This document shows, piece by piece, positions 44,351 through 53,578 of a stretch of DNA of 64,000 bases (within the stretch, counting starts at the first letter, position 1; the number at the start of each line of letters is the position of its first letter). Source of the DNA: CBFGWV01 sp965652545 (lineage in GTDB: Bacteria > Pseudomonadota > Gammaproteobacteria > Competibacterales > Competibacteraceae); assembly GCA_965652545.1 (NCBI GenBank), contig CBFGWV010000002.1, positions 3,370 to 67,369 on the forward strand, read 5' to 3'. Both the position numbers and the translations under genes were made by a program. Under the pieces are notes generated by a model. It had not been told where the DNA came from and ran no database searches. It worked only from the letters and a program-made list of their open reading frames with translations.

Positions 44351-45115
44351 CTACAACCTCGGCACCGCCTCGACCAGCCGCCGGGTCTGCGGATGTGTCG
44401 GATTGGCGTAAACGGCCGACGGTGCGCCGTGCTCGACGATGCGACCGCCGTCCATCACCGCGACGGTGTCGCAAAGGAACTCGACAGCGGCCAGGTCGTG
44501 GGCGATGAACAGGTAAGCCAGGCCAAGCTGTGATTGCAGGTCTTTGAGAAGGTTGAGGATCTGCGCCTGTACCGAGACGTCCAGCGCACTGACGGGTTCA
44601 TCCAGGATCAAGCACTGCGGCGAGACGGCCAGGGCGCGGGCGATGCCGATGCGCTGGCGTTGTCCGCCGCTGAAGGCGTGCGGGTGGCGGTCCAACTGGT
44701 CTGCGTCCAGGCCCACCTGGGCCATGAGTTCGGCGCAGCGTGCACGGCGTGCGGCACGACCGAGCTGCGGCGCATGCAGCCGCAGCGGTTCGGACAGGGA
44801 TTGCGCTACGGTCATGCGCGGGTTGAGGGCGCCGGAGACATCCTGAAAGACCATCTGTAACCGCTGCGCCCACGGCCGCCGCTGACGGCGACTCAGGTGA
44901 TCGATACGCTGGCCGTCGTAGATCACGCGGCCGGAGGCGGCCGGAGTCAGCCCCATGATGGCCATGGCGAGGGTGGTTTTCCCCGACCCGGACGCACCGA
45001 CCACACCCAACGCCTCACCGCGCGCCAGGCTCAAGGAGGCCTGGTGCACGGCCGGTGCCACCGCGCCAGGGTACTGTACGGAGAGTGACTCGACAGCCAG
45101 CAGCGGTGGATTCAT
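44351..45115 (-). CDS. Peptide-type ABC transporter ATPase (DppF/OppF family)
   Basis: A 254-residue ABC ATPase with Walker A VGASGSGKTTLAMAIMGL, signature FSGGQRQRIGIARALAVSP and Walker B CLILDEPVSALDVSVQAQIL. The Q-loop FQDVSGALNPRMTV and the second-subunit position match OppF/DppF. The C-terminus ends THPQTRRLVEAVPRL, the oligopeptide-transport C-terminal motif. Last gene of a seven-gene operon; its start overlaps the previous ATPase by ATGA. Substrate unknown. Confidence 0.9.
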   Translation of the reverse strand: MNPPLLAVESLSVQYPGAVAPAVHQASLSLARGEALGVVGASGSGKTTLAMAIMGLTPAASGRVIYDGQRIDHLSRRQRRPWAQRLQMVFQDVSGALNPRMTVAQSLSEPLRLHAPQLGRAARRARCAELMAQVGLDADQLDRHPHAFSGGQRQRIGIARALAVSPQCLILDEPVSALDVSVQAQILNLLKDLQSQLGLAYLFIAHDLAAVEFLCDTVAVMDGGRIVEHGAPSAVYANPTHPQTRRLVEAVPRL

Positions 45116-45921
45116 GGCATGTCCAGGCCGGTGGCCAGGCGGTCCCGTCGCTCGCCCAGCCGAGGAATACACGCCAGCAGGCGGCGGGTGTAGGCATGTT
45201 GCGGTTGATGCAGAATCTGCGCGGTATCGCCCTGCTCCACCAACCGGCCCTGGTGCATGACCAGCGTGCGCCGGGCGAAACCGGATACCAGGGCCAGGTT
45301 GTGCGTGATCAACAGCACTGCCAAGCCGGTGTCGGCTTGCAGGTGTTTGAGCAAAGCCATGATCTCCGCCTGGACGGGCGTATCCAGCGCGGTGGTGGGT
45401 TCGTCCGCCACCAGCAACCGGGGCTGCCCGGCCAGGGCAAGCGCAATGCCGATGCGCTGCTGCTGCCCGCCGCTGAACTGGTGCGGGTAATGGCGGTGCC
45501 GGCGTGCAGGGTCGGGAATGCCGACACGTGCCAGTTCCGTCACCGCGGCCTCGCGCACCTGACGCTCGGCGGGCCGATGGATGCGAATGACCTCTGCGAG
45601 CTGGTCGCCGACGCTGAACACCGGGTCCAGCGACGCGGTCGGGTCCTGGAAAACGTAGCCGATACCCGCGCCACGCAGCGTCTGCAGCGCTTTGCCGCTC
45701 ATCGTATTGACGGGCGTGCCGTCGAAGCGGATCTCACCGGACACGCGGCTGCCTTGCGGCAGGAGCCGGGCCAGGGCCAGGGCGGTGAGGCTCTTGCCCG
45801 AGCCGGACTCGCCGACCAGGGCGATGGGTTCGCCCGCGGCGATGTTGAAACTCACCCCGTCCACGACGGGGTTGTCGCCGAAGTCGATCGTCAAACCGTC
45901 GACATCCACCAGGGCGCTCAT
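45112..45921 (-). CDS. Peptide-type ABC transporter ATPase (DppD/OppD family)
   Basis: A 269-residue ATPase beginning MSALVDVDGLTIDFGDNPVV. It has Walker A VGESGSGKSLTALALARLLP, signature FSGGQQQRIGIALALAGQP and Walker B LLVADEPTTALDTPVQAEIM, as in OppD/DppD. An open frame continues far upstream, but that part is the shadow of the permease gene; the ATG at 45921 gives the family start and an ATGA overlap. It forms a heterodimer with the next ATPase. Confidence 0.9.
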   Translation of the reverse strand: MSALVDVDGLTIDFGDNPVVDGVSFNIAAGEPIALVGESGSGKSLTALALARLLPQGSRVSGEIRFDGTPVNTMSGKALQTLRGAGIGYVFQDPTASLDPVFSVGDQLAEVIRIHRPAERQVREAAVTELARVGIPDPARRHRHYPHQFSGGQQQRIGIALALAGQPRLLVADEPTTALDTPVQAEIMALLKHLQADTGLAVLLITHNLALVSGFARRTLVMHQGRLVEQGDTAQILHQPQHAYTRRLLACIPRLGERRDRLATGLDMP

Positions 45922-46973
45922 GGTCGCGGGTCTCCCTGACCCATGCGCGGGTCGACATGGTCGCGCAACGCATCGCCCAGGACATTGAAGGCGACGACCG
46001 TAGTGAAAATGGCGATGCCCGGTGCCATCAGCCACCACAGCCCGAGCATGAATACGCGCATGTCCTCCTGCGTCTGGCCGAGCATCAGACCCCAGGAGGA
46101 CTGCGGCTCCTGGATCCCCAGCCCGAGAAAGCTCAAGGCCGCCTCGCCCAGCACGTAGCCGGGAATGCTCAATGTTCCGGCGACCAGCAGATAACTGGCG
46201 ATGTTGGGCAGGAAATGCAGGCGCAGGATGGCCCAGTGCGACTGCCCCATGGCCTCGGCGGCCCGAACATAGGCGCGCTGGCGCAGGGACAGGGCGATGC
46301 CGCGGACAATACGCGCCGTCGGTGCCCAGCCGATCATCGCCAGGATCACCACGATCAGTCCGTACATTTGGGCCGAGTCGAAATGCGGCGCAAGACTGCC
46401 GCGCAAGGCCAACAGCAGGTACAGCCCCGGCACCGCCATCAGGAACTCCACGCTGCGCATGAGAATGAAGTCCACCCAACCGCCGAAGTAGCCGGCCAGC
46501 CCGCCGACCAGGAAGCCCAGGCTCAAAGTAATGGCAATGCCGATCAGGCCGATGCTCAGCGAAACGCGCGCACCGTACAGCAGGCGGGTGAACACATCGC
46601 GCCCCGTGGCATCGGCACCCAACAGGTAGATGCGCTCCGCCGGGTCCGCCGGCTGGAACAGCTTGGTACGCCAGTTCAGACCTAACCAGGAGTACGGCGC
46701 GACGGTGGCGAACCAGTCCACACCTACGCTGCGATCGCCCACCGGGGCGTAGTCCGCGGCGGCGCGGTCCACGGCCCGATACACCCGCGCCTCCAGGCCA
46801 CTGTCGCCCCACACCCAGCCGCTGGGCGGGTGATAGGCATGCGGCAAGCTTTGCTCGGCCGGACCGTAGGGTGAGAGAAACGGTGCCGCCAGCGCCGCCA
46901 AGTAGAGCACGGCCAGGACGATGCCGCTGACCAGCGCCGCCGGGCGCGACCAGAAGCGGCGCTTGCGGCTCAT
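45918..46973 (-). CDS. Peptide-type ABC transporter permease (DppC/OppC family)
   Basis: A 351-residue permease. After the first helix comes an insertion of about 100 residues (around 40-120, with ADYAPVGDRSVGVDWFATVA and YSWLGLNWRTKLFQ) before the typical LLGADATGRDVFTRLLYGAR block. The EAA loop EAMGQSHWAILRLHFLPNIA and LGEAALSFLGLGIQEPQSSW complete the family pattern. The insertion is periplasmic and makes it longer than E. coli DppC. Confidence 0.9.
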   Translation of the reverse strand: MSRKRRFWSRPAALVSGIVLAVLYLAALAAPFLSPYGPAEQSLPHAYHPPSGWVWGDSGLEARVYRAVDRAAADYAPVGDRSVGVDWFATVAPYSWLGLNWRTKLFQPADPAERIYLLGADATGRDVFTRLLYGARVSLSIGLIGIAITLSLGFLVGGLAGYFGGWVDFILMRSVEFLMAVPGLYLLLALRGSLAPHFDSAQMYGLIVVILAMIGWAPTARIVRGIALSLRQRAYVRAAEAMGQSHWAILRLHFLPNIASYLLVAGTLSIPGYVLGEAALSFLGLGIQEPQSSWGLMLGQTQEDMRVFMLGLWWLMAPGIAIFTTVVAFNVLGDALRDHVDPRMGQGDPRP

Positions 46974-47989
46974 CGTGACGCCCCATGACGGATACGCGGG
47001 TCGACCACCGCCAGAAGGATATCGGCGATGAGATTACCGACCACCAGCATGAGACTGGCGATGAGCACGGCGGCCATTACCACGAAGGGGTCCTGTTGCA
47101 GAAACGCCTGGAACAGCAACTGGCCCAAACCCGGATAGTTCATCACGTTCTCCACCAGCAAGGCCCCGGACAGCAGCATCGACAAGGCGAAACCCAGCGT
47201 GGTGATCATGGGGTTCAAGGCATTGCGCAGCACGTGCTTGAACAGGATGCGCCGCTCGGACAGGCCGCGGGCGCGGGCGGCGAGGACGAAATCCGAATGG
47301 AGAAAGTCCATCGTCTGCGCACGCATGACACGCAGCAGGCCGGCCAGGCTGCCCAGCGCCAGCACGGTGGCGGGCAGGATGAGGTGGTGAAGGAAGTCCA
47401 GGACCTGCGTGGCCGGTGGCAGATAGGCATGGTCGATGGCCGTCATCCCGCCGACCGGAAACCAGCCCGAGCGCGCGGCCAGGAACACCGCCAGCAAGGC
47501 CAGCACGAACTCGGGTACTGACAAGGCCACATAGGCCAGGGTGTTGGCGCCGCGGTTCATCCAGCCCCCGTAGCGCGCCGCCAGCAGCCCTAGCGGAATG
47601 GCCAGCAGCCAACTGGCCAGCAATGCAGCCACCGCCAGCCCCAGTGTGGCCGGCACGCGGGTGGCCAGCAGTTCCGATACCGGCAGTTTGTAGGTCCAGG
47701 AGTAACCGAAATCCGGCCCGAAGACCCACCGGCTGCCGCCATCGGGCGTGGACGCCATGCGCACCGGCGAGATGTTCGCCAGCCAGCGCAGGTACTGGGT
47801 GGTCCAGGGTTGGTCCAAGCCGAAGCGCGCCTCGACCTCGGCGATGTACTCGGCCGGTATTTCCGGGTCGGCCCGCGCCGCGGTCAGAAAGTCCCCGGGT
47901 GTCAGACGCAGCAGTAGAAACACCAGAAAGGTCAGGGCCAGCACCAGCGGTATGGCGGTGGCGAGGCGGCGGACGATCATGCCGATCAT
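46970..47989 (-). CDS. Peptide-type ABC transporter permease (DppB/OppB family)
   Basis: A 339-residue permease starting MIGMIVRRLATAIPLVLALT, with the family LTPGDFL block, ATLGLAVAALLASWLLAIPL and the EAA-like ARARGLSERRILFKHVLRNA loop. The C-terminal DPRIRHGASR is common in this family. Start 47989 overlaps the binding-protein stop by ATGA. Confidence 0.9.
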   Translation of the reverse strand: MIGMIVRRLATAIPLVLALTFLVFLLLRLTPGDFLTAARADPEIPAEYIAEVEARFGLDQPWTTQYLRWLANISPVRMASTPDGGSRWVFGPDFGYSWTYKLPVSELLATRVPATLGLAVAALLASWLLAIPLGLLAARYGGWMNRGANTLAYVALSVPEFVLALLAVFLAARSGWFPVGGMTAIDHAYLPPATQVLDFLHHLILPATVLALGSLAGLLRVMRAQTMDFLHSDFVLAARARGLSERRILFKHVLRNALNPMITTLGFALSMLLSGALLVENVMNYPGLGQLLFQAFLQQDPFVVMAAVLIASLMLVVGNLIADILLAVVDPRIRHGASR

Positions 47990-49761
47990 GGCGGCGCCTC
48001 CGTGGTCCACAGCTCGGCGATGTTCCAGGCGATCGGCCCGCCTGGCGGTATGCGCAGGTTGCGCCACTCGTTGCCGATACCGCCGTAGGCGGTCGGGGTG
48101 ACCAGGAACAGCAGCGGCAACTGCTCGGCGAAGATGGCCTGAATCTCATGTACCAGGCGCACACGCTCGGCAGGGTCCAGCGCCTGCTCTTGAGCGTCCA
48201 TCAAGGCGTCTATCCTCGCCTCCCATTCGGTGGCCGGCGCCGATTGGTTGGGATACCAGACGTGCAGCCGGCCATCGCTGCGGTAGATCGCTTTGCCGCC
48301 GGAGGGGTCGCCGCCACCGGTAAGCCCAAGGATGGCGGCATCGTAGTCGAAGCGCTTGCTGGTGAGATCGACCAGTGTGCCGAAGTCGACGAAACGCAGG
48401 GTGACATCGATACCCAACGCGCGGCAGCCCTCCTGGAAGGCGGTGACCAACGCGGTGGCACGCTGGCTGCCCTCGTAGGCCAGCAGTTCGAAGGCGACAC
48501 GGTTGCCTTCGCGATCCTCCAGTTGCCCGGCTGCGTTCCAGGTGAAGCCCGACTCGGCCAATGCGGCGCGTGCGCGGTCCGGGTTGTAGCGGTAACGGCG
48601 CACATCGGGGTTGTGCCAGCGCGGGTTGCCGGGGCTGATCATCGAGTCCAGCGGTTTGCCGCGTCCGAAATACACCGCATCGATCAAGCCCTCGCGATCC
48701 AGCCCCCAGAGCATGGCGCGGCGGAAGTTCACATCGGTGAACCAGGCCAGCTTGTGCGGCGCCAGGTAAGGTTTGCCGGCATCGTTGCTCTCGGGGTTCT
48801 GGTTGAACCAGATAAAGCCGATGCCGGTGTCCGGCCCTTGCTCGTACACGGTGAAGTCATAGGTGTCTTCAGCAGCGGTCACCCAGGCAACATCGCCTAC
48901 CGAGACGGTGGCGGTGTCGGTCAGGCCGGTGGCGAACAACACCGTCTCGGTATTGGCATTGGCGACGAAGCGGACGATCAAGCTGTCGATATAGGGCAGG
49001 CGCTGCCCGGCACGATCCTCGCGCCAGTAATGCGGGTTCGGAACCAGAGTCATGCGCTCGCCGGGGCGGAACTCCAGCAAGCGGAACGGCCCACTGCCGA
49101 CCAGGGTGGCCGGCTCGCGAATGGCGGTCGACAGACTCCAGGCCTCGATCAGGCGACCGTTCTCCAGCGCATCCCGTAGCTTGTGCGCCGGCAGAATGTT
49201 GATCGAGGCCAGGTCGTACTCCAGCGGCGCATAAGGGACGACCGTCTCCACCACCACCGTGTCATCGTCCGGTGCCCGATAACGCAGCCGCTCGCCGCCG
49301 ATGGTCAACTGCTGCTTGTAGCGATTGGGCACGCGCTCGTCGAAGATCGCATTCAGGGTGAACATCACATCGCGGCTGGTCAGCGGCTCCCCGTCGCTCC
49401 AGCGCAGGCCACGGCGCAGCCGCAGCGTCAGCACGCGGCCCCCATCGCTGCGCACCCAATCGCGCGCCAGGCCGGGGACGACCTCGCCATCGGTCGGGTC
49501 GACGTTGGTGAGCGCGGCCATCAACAAGCCTACCGTGCGGCTGCTGTAGATGTCCTCGACGGCCAGCGGATTGAACGTCCGCGGGGGTTGGCCCATGGAC
49601 TGGATGAAGCGCCCACCGTGCCGGCCCGGCGGTGCGTCCAGGATGTCCATGTCCAGCGGACGTGGCGGGTCGCTGCGCGGCGGCAGCGTCGCCTGCTCGC
49701 AGGCCGACAGCCACAGCGCGGGAAGTATCGCCAGGACACGACACCACCGCACGGGGGTCAT
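47986..49761 (-). CDS. Extracellular solute-binding lipoprotein, peptide/SBP_bac_5 family
   Basis: A 591-residue lipoprotein: signal peptide with lipobox LSAC (Cys21), then an SBP family 5 domain (DppA/OppA type). Blocks include SMGQPPRTFNPLAVEDIYSS, VVPGLARDWVRSDGGRVLTL and TLRLRRGLRWSDGEPLTSRD. The C-terminal IQAIFAEQLPLLFLVTPTAY fits the fold. It recruits the substrate for the downstream permeases and ATPases. Substrate unknown; peptides are most likely, but opines, heme or lipidic ligands are handled by the same family. Confidence 0.9.
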   Translation of the reverse strand: MTPVRWCRVLAILPALWLSACEQATLPPRSDPPRPLDMDILDAPPGRHGGRFIQSMGQPPRTFNPLAVEDIYSSRTVGLLMAALTNVDPTDGEVVPGLARDWVRSDGGRVLTLRLRRGLRWSDGEPLTSRDVMFTLNAIFDERVPNRYKQQLTIGGERLRYRAPDDDTVVVETVVPYAPLEYDLASINILPAHKLRDALENGRLIEAWSLSTAIREPATLVGSGPFRLLEFRPGERMTLVPNPHYWREDRAGQRLPYIDSLIVRFVANANTETVLFATGLTDTATVSVGDVAWVTAAEDTYDFTVYEQGPDTGIGFIWFNQNPESNDAGKPYLAPHKLAWFTDVNFRRAMLWGLDREGLIDAVYFGRGKPLDSMISPGNPRWHNPDVRRYRYNPDRARAALAESGFTWNAAGQLEDREGNRVAFELLAYEGSQRATALVTAFQEGCRALGIDVTLRFVDFGTLVDLTSKRFDYDAAILGLTGGGDPSGGKAIYRSDGRLHVWYPNQSAPATEWEARIDALMDAQEQALDPAERVRLVHEIQAIFAEQLPLLFLVTPTAYGGIGNEWRNLRIPPGGPIAWNIAELWTTEAPP

Positions 49762-50057
49762 TCGTCCTTGGGCGCGATGGCGGGCACCACGTTGGTATCC
49801 AGGGGGATGGTCAACGTCTCGTACTCACCTTGGGCCGGCGGGGTGTCGGAGACCTGCCAACGCCCCTGCGCGTCCTGCCAGCGGTATAGGATGCGGCTGG
49901 ACGGCGTGGCGGCCGGCAGGGTCTGGAGGTACGGCTTGACGAACGCCGGTGCCGATTGCGGGCGCCACCACCAGTACGCGACCAGCGCCAGGGCCAGTAC
50001 GAGGATGAGCACCAACAGCGCCGTCACCGTGGCGCCGCGCTGCCGCCCCGCCCTCAT
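49758..50057 (-). CDS. Small membrane-anchored DUF4124 protein
   Basis: A 99-residue protein: a short Arg-rich N-terminus (MRAGRQRGATV), one membrane helix (TALLVLILVLALALVAYWWW) and a periplasmic DUF4124 motif YRWQDAQGRWQVSDTPP. It is embedded in the seven-gene operon with ATGA overlaps at both ends, so it is surely co-translated. It may be an accessory or envelope partner of the transporter or acyltransferase; function unknown. Confidence 0.75.
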   Translation of the reverse strand: MRAGRQRGATVTALLVLILVLALALVAYWWWRPQSAPAFVKPYLQTLPAATPSSRILYRWQDAQGRWQVSDTPPAQGEYETLTIPLDTNVVPAIAPKDE

Positions 50058-51937
50058 GCGGCCTGCCCCCGCAGCTGCATCACCCGCTCGCGCAGTCTGT
50101 CGATGGTCGCCGCGTCGGGCGCGACCACGTCGCCCACCTCCAGCGCGATACGCGAACGGAACGCCCTGGGCAGGCGTTTGAATGCCCCACCGTGCTTGCG
50201 GCTGAATACGCTGCCCCACAACCCTTTGAGCGCCAGCGGCACGACGGGCACCGGATCGCGCTTGAGAATACGCTCAGTGCCGGCGCGGAACTCCCCGATT
50301 TCACCATCGGCGGTAAGCCGCCCCTCGGGGAAGATGCACACGACCTCACCGGCCCGTAACGTATCGGAGATCCGCTCGAAGGCCTGCTCAAGCAGCTTGG
50401 GGTTGGCGCGTGCCGAGGCGATGGGGATGGCGCCCGCCAGGCGGAACACGGCATGCAGTACAGGGGTGTCGTAGATGCGGTGGTCCATGACGAAGCGCAC
50501 CGGGCGGCGTATGCAGCCGGCGATGATCAGTGCATCCACGTAGCTGACATGGTTGCAGACCAGCAGGCACGGCCCCTCGTCCGGCACCTGCTGCAAGCCC
50601 TTGGCGTCGATGCGGTAACCCACGTTGATGAGTATCCACACCAGAAACCGCCAGAGAAACTCCGGCACCAGCGTATAGATGTAGAGGGCCACCACGGCAT
50701 TGACAACGGCCGTGGCCAGGATGAGCTGCGGTATGGTCAGGCCGGCCGACAGCAGTGCAATGGCAAACAGTGCCGAACCGACCATGAACCCGGCGTTGAT
50801 GATGTTGTTGGCCGCGATGATTCGCGAGCGGCGGCTGGGCTCGCTACGGCTTTGCACCAGTGCCTGCAATGGGACGATATAAAAGCCGCTGAACAACCCC
50901 AGCAGGACAATGTCGGCGATGACCCGCCACTGGCCGGGGTCGGCCAGAAAGGTGGCCGCATCGATGAGCGCAGCGTCGGCGACGTAGTCCGGCCGGGCGA
51001 AATACAGGTCTGCCCCGAACACGGTCATGCCGATGGACCCCAAGGGAACCAGGCCGATCTCGACCTTGTGTCCGGACAAGCGCTCGCACAATAGCGAGCC
51101 CAGTCCGATGCCGACGGAGAACAACGCCAACAGCACGGTCAACACGTGCTCGTTGCCCCCCAGCACCCGCGGTGCGTAGTTGGGCAGCTGCGCCAGCACG
51201 GTCGCGCCGTAGAACCAGAACCAGGAGATGCCCAGAATCGACAGGAAGACGGTGCGGTTCTCGCGCGCGAAACGGACGTTGTGAACGGTCGCGGTGATGA
51301 GATTCCAGTTGAACGTCAGGCCCGGGTCCACCGGCGCGGCGATCGGGATCCGCCGGCTGGCCAGGTAGCCGAGCGCGGCAATGGCAACCACCACCGCAGC
51401 GACGATCATCGGGCCGACGCCGTGTATGGCGATGAGCACACCGCCGACGATAGTACCGAGCAAGATGGCCAGGAAGGTGCCCATTTCCACCAAACCGTTG
51501 CCGCCGACCAGTTCGTGCTCGCGCAGATGCTGCGGCAGGATGCCGAACTTGACCGGACCGAACAGCGCGGACTGAAAACCCATCAGAAACAGAATGAGAA
51601 ACAGCATCGGCACTGATTGCAGCAGGAATGCCACGGCCGCCAGGCCCATGATGCCGACCTCGAGCAGTTTGATCTTACGGATCAGGGCGGACTTCTCGAA
51701 CTTGTCGGCTAATTGCCCGCTGCTGGCAGAAAAAAGGAAAAACGGCAGGATGAACAGCCCGGCGGCCAGATTGACCAGCAAATCCTTACCACCCTCGGCC
51801 ACAGCCACCTGGTAGGCGATCATGATGACCAGCGCATTCTTGAACACGTTGTCATTGAACGCGCCCAGGAACTGGGTGAGGAAGAACGGGCCGAAGCGGC
51901 GCTCCGAGAGCAGCTTGAACTGACTGTGTTGCGCCAT
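50054..51937 (-). CDS. Fused MFS transporter (LplT-like) and 1-acyl-glycerol-phosphate acyltransferase (PlsC) domains
   Basis: A 627-residue fusion. About residues 1-415 are an MFS domain starting FKLLSERRFGPFFLTQFLGA with FNDNVFKNAL, typical of LplT lysophospholipid flippases. About residues 430-627 are a PlsC acyltransferase with the H(X)4D motif NHVSYVDALI and FPEGRLTADG. The expected role is import of lysophospholipids across the inner membrane and their re-acylation. Unlike E. coli Aas it has no AMP-ligase domain. ATG 51937 is chosen; the frame is open further upstream without family similarity. First gene of the operon. Confidence 0.85.
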   Translation of the reverse strand: MAQHSQFKLLSERRFGPFFLTQFLGAFNDNVFKNALVIMIAYQVAVAEGGKDLLVNLAAGLFILPFFLFSASSGQLADKFEKSALIRKIKLLEVGIMGLAAVAFLLQSVPMLFLILFLMGFQSALFGPVKFGILPQHLREHELVGGNGLVEMGTFLAILLGTIVGGVLIAIHGVGPMIVAAVVVAIAALGYLASRRIPIAAPVDPGLTFNWNLITATVHNVRFARENRTVFLSILGISWFWFYGATVLAQLPNYAPRVLGGNEHVLTVLLALFSVGIGLGSLLCERLSGHKVEIGLVPLGSIGMTVFGADLYFARPDYVADAALIDAATFLADPGQWRVIADIVLLGLFSGFYIVPLQALVQSRSEPSRRSRIIAANNIINAGFMVGSALFAIALLSAGLTIPQLILATAVVNAVVALYIYTLVPEFLWRFLVWILINVGYRIDAKGLQQVPDEGPCLLVCNHVSYVDALIIAGCIRRPVRFVMDHRIYDTPVLHAVFRLAGAIPIASARANPKLLEQAFERISDTLRAGEVVCIFPEGRLTADGEIGEFRAGTERILKRDPVPVVPLALKGLWGSVFSRKHGGAFKRLPRAFRSRIALEVGDVVAPDAATIDRLRERVMQLRGQAA

Positions 51938-52072
51938 GCACGTGGTCGTCGGCAGTTGAACGCCAGGAGAATAGCATGCCCGCTCGGGCTCGCTGAGGGC
52001 CTGCGCGCCGCGTCGCCGAAGGCAATCAATACGGTGTAGGATGGCGGGCTTTCGATCGGGGGCACCACCGTC

Positions 52073-52642
52073 ATGCAGGCGTTGATCGACCGCATTCGCC
52101 AGGACGCCGTTTATCTCGGCAAGGGCATCGTCAAAGTCGATGGGTTCATCAACCATCAGATCGACCCGGCGCTGACCGCCGGCATGGGCGAGGCCTTTGC
52201 CGCACGTTTCGCCACCTGCGGTGCCACCCGCGTGATCACTGCCGAGGTCTCGGGCATTCCCCCGGCCCTGGCCACCGCCATGGCGCTGAAGGTGCCGTTG
52301 ATCTACGCCCGCAAGCAGCGACCGGCAACGTTGACCGAGCCCTGCTACACCGCACCCACCACCAGCCGCACCAAGGGCAATACCGTCGACCTCCAGGTCT
52401 CCAGCCGCTACCTGCATGCTGACGACAAGGTGCTCATCATCGACGATTTCCTGGCCACCGGAACGACGCTCAACGCGATGGTGTCGATCATCGCCCAGAG
52501 CGGCGCCACGCTGGTGGGGATCGGCTGCGTCGTAGAGAAGATGTGGGAAGGCGGTCGCGAGACCTTGCGCGACGTTCAGGTGCCGATCGAGTCATTGGCC
52601 AAGCTGCATCTGGTCGATGAGCGGATCGTCGTCGAAGATTGA
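52073..52642 (+). CDS. xpt: Xanthine phosphoribosyltransferase
   Basis: A 189-residue type I phosphoribosyltransferase of the Xpt family: xanthine + PRPP to XMP. It starts MQALIDRIRQDAVYLGKGIV, with the PRPP-binding loop VLIIDDFLATGTTLNAMVSI and a YARKQRPATL segment typical of Xpt. It is divergent from the LplT/PlsC gene. No purine riboswitch fold is visible in its short leader. Confidence 0.92.
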   Translation: MQALIDRIRQDAVYLGKGIVKVDGFINHQIDPALTAGMGEAFAARFATCGATRVITAEVSGIPPALATAMALKVPLIYARKQRPATLTEPCYTAPTTSRTKGNTVDLQVSSRYLHADDKVLIIDDFLATGTTLNAMVSIIAQSGATLVGIGCVVEKMWEGGRETLRDVQVPIESLAKLHLVDERIVVED

Positions 52643-52664
52643 TCCACCCGAAACTGCAAAACTC

Positions 52665-52686
52665 CCGTCACGTTCACTTCATCGTC
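52665..52686 (+). promoter_or_regulatory. Possible degenerate Pho box upstream of plcP
   Basis: CCGTCAC (52665) and ACTTCAT (52676) lie 11 nt apart and match the PhoB unit CTGTCA(T/C) at 6 and 4 of 7 positions. They are 44-65 nt before the plcP start. A third unit is not recognisable, so this is weaker than the btaA site. Confidence 0.35.
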
Positions 52687-52729
52687 ATCACCCATTCTTT
52701 GCGCCGTCAATGCGAAGAGGGTGATGACG

Positions 52730-53578
52730 ATGAATCGATACCGGGCGATCTGGGTGTCCGACGTCCACCTGGGCATCCGCGACTGCAAGGCCGAGTTTCT
52801 GCTGGACTTCTTGCAGAAGAACCCGTGTGACACCTTGTACCTGGTCGGCGATCTGATCGACTTCTGGCAGATGCCGCGCAACCGTCGCTGGCCGGACAGC
52901 CACAGCGAGGTGTTGCGCTGGATCCTCTCGCGTGCCGCCACGGATTGCCGCGTGGTGTATATCCCGGGCAATCACGATGAAATCGCCCGCGATTGCATCG
53001 GCCTGTTCTTCGGCAATGTGGAGATCCTCGAACGCACCATTCACACGACGGCCGACGGCCGCAAGCTGTTGCTCGTCCATGGCGACGAATTCGACAACGC
53101 CGTGCGCTGCAATCGCATCACCGAATGGCTGGGCGACCATGGCTACAACTTGTTGCTGGCACTCAATCGCCTCACCAGCAGGCTGCGCCGCCATTGGAAC
53201 TATCCTTACTGGTCGCTGGCCGGCGCATTGAAGCGGCGCATCGGCCATGTCGCCCGTTACATCGAGCGCTTCGAGCATGCTGCGGCGCATGCGGCGCGCA
53301 AAGCCGGCTGCGACGGCATCGTCTGCGGCCACATCCACCACGCGGCGGTGCGCCGTATCGATGGCGTGCTGTACTGCAACGACGGGGATTGGGTGGAAAG
53401 CTGCACGGCGCTGGCCGAGCGTCCCGACGGCAGTCTGAACCTGATCCACTGGAGCGACAGCAATGTCGTACCGATGCCGGCCCCGCCGCGTGTCGCCTCA
53501 GCGACCGCCGACGAACACGAGGTATCGCCACAACCCGCCGTAAGCCGCGCGTTCCTGGCAAAGACGGGGACGGAATAA
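52730..53578 (+). CDS. plcP: Calcineurin-like phosphoesterase, probable PlcP-type phospholipase C
   Basis: A 282-residue metallophosphoesterase with ligand motifs SDVHLG, GDLIDFW, GNHDE, HGDEFD and GHIHHA. The family is often labelled UDP-2,3-diacylglucosamine diphosphatase (LpxH), but the length, the DWVESCTALAE segment and the YWSLAGALKRRIG region match my recollection of rhizobial PlcP. PlcP hydrolyses PC, PE and PG to diacylglycerol during phosphate starvation. Its 3' end overlaps the convergent btaB by 81 nt, giving the PlcP-BtaA-BtaB set. AAGAGG precedes ATG 52730; starts at 52721 and 52724 are alternatives. Confidence 0.75.
   Translation: MNRYRAIWVSDVHLGIRDCKAEFLLDFLQKNPCDTLYLVGDLIDFWQMPRNRRWPDSHSEVLRWILSRAATDCRVVYIPGNHDEIARDCIGLFFGNVEILERTIHTTADGRKLLLVHGDEFDNAVRCNRITEWLGDHGYNLLLALNRLTSRLRRHWNYPYWSLAGALKRRIGHVARYIERFEHAAAHAARKAGCDGIVCGHIHHAAVRRIDGVLYCNDGDWVESCTALAERPDGSLNLIHWSDSNVVPMPAPPRVASATADEHEVSPQPAVSRAFLAKTGTE

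Noticed and set aside
45922..46986. Upstream extension of the DppD-like ATPase frame
   Set aside because: It is an out-of-frame shadow of the DppC-like permease; the ATPase starts at 45921 with the usual N-terminus and ATGA overlap.
51938..52072. Purine riboswitch before xpt
   Set aside because: The leader is short and lacks the three-way junction and conserved loops; such riboswitches are mainly in Firmicutes.
52730..53578. Annotation as lipid A enzyme LpxH
   Set aside because: The metallophosphoesterase core is shared, but length, the conserved DWVESCTALAE segment and overlap with btaAB favour PlcP. LpxH cannot be fully excluded without a tree.
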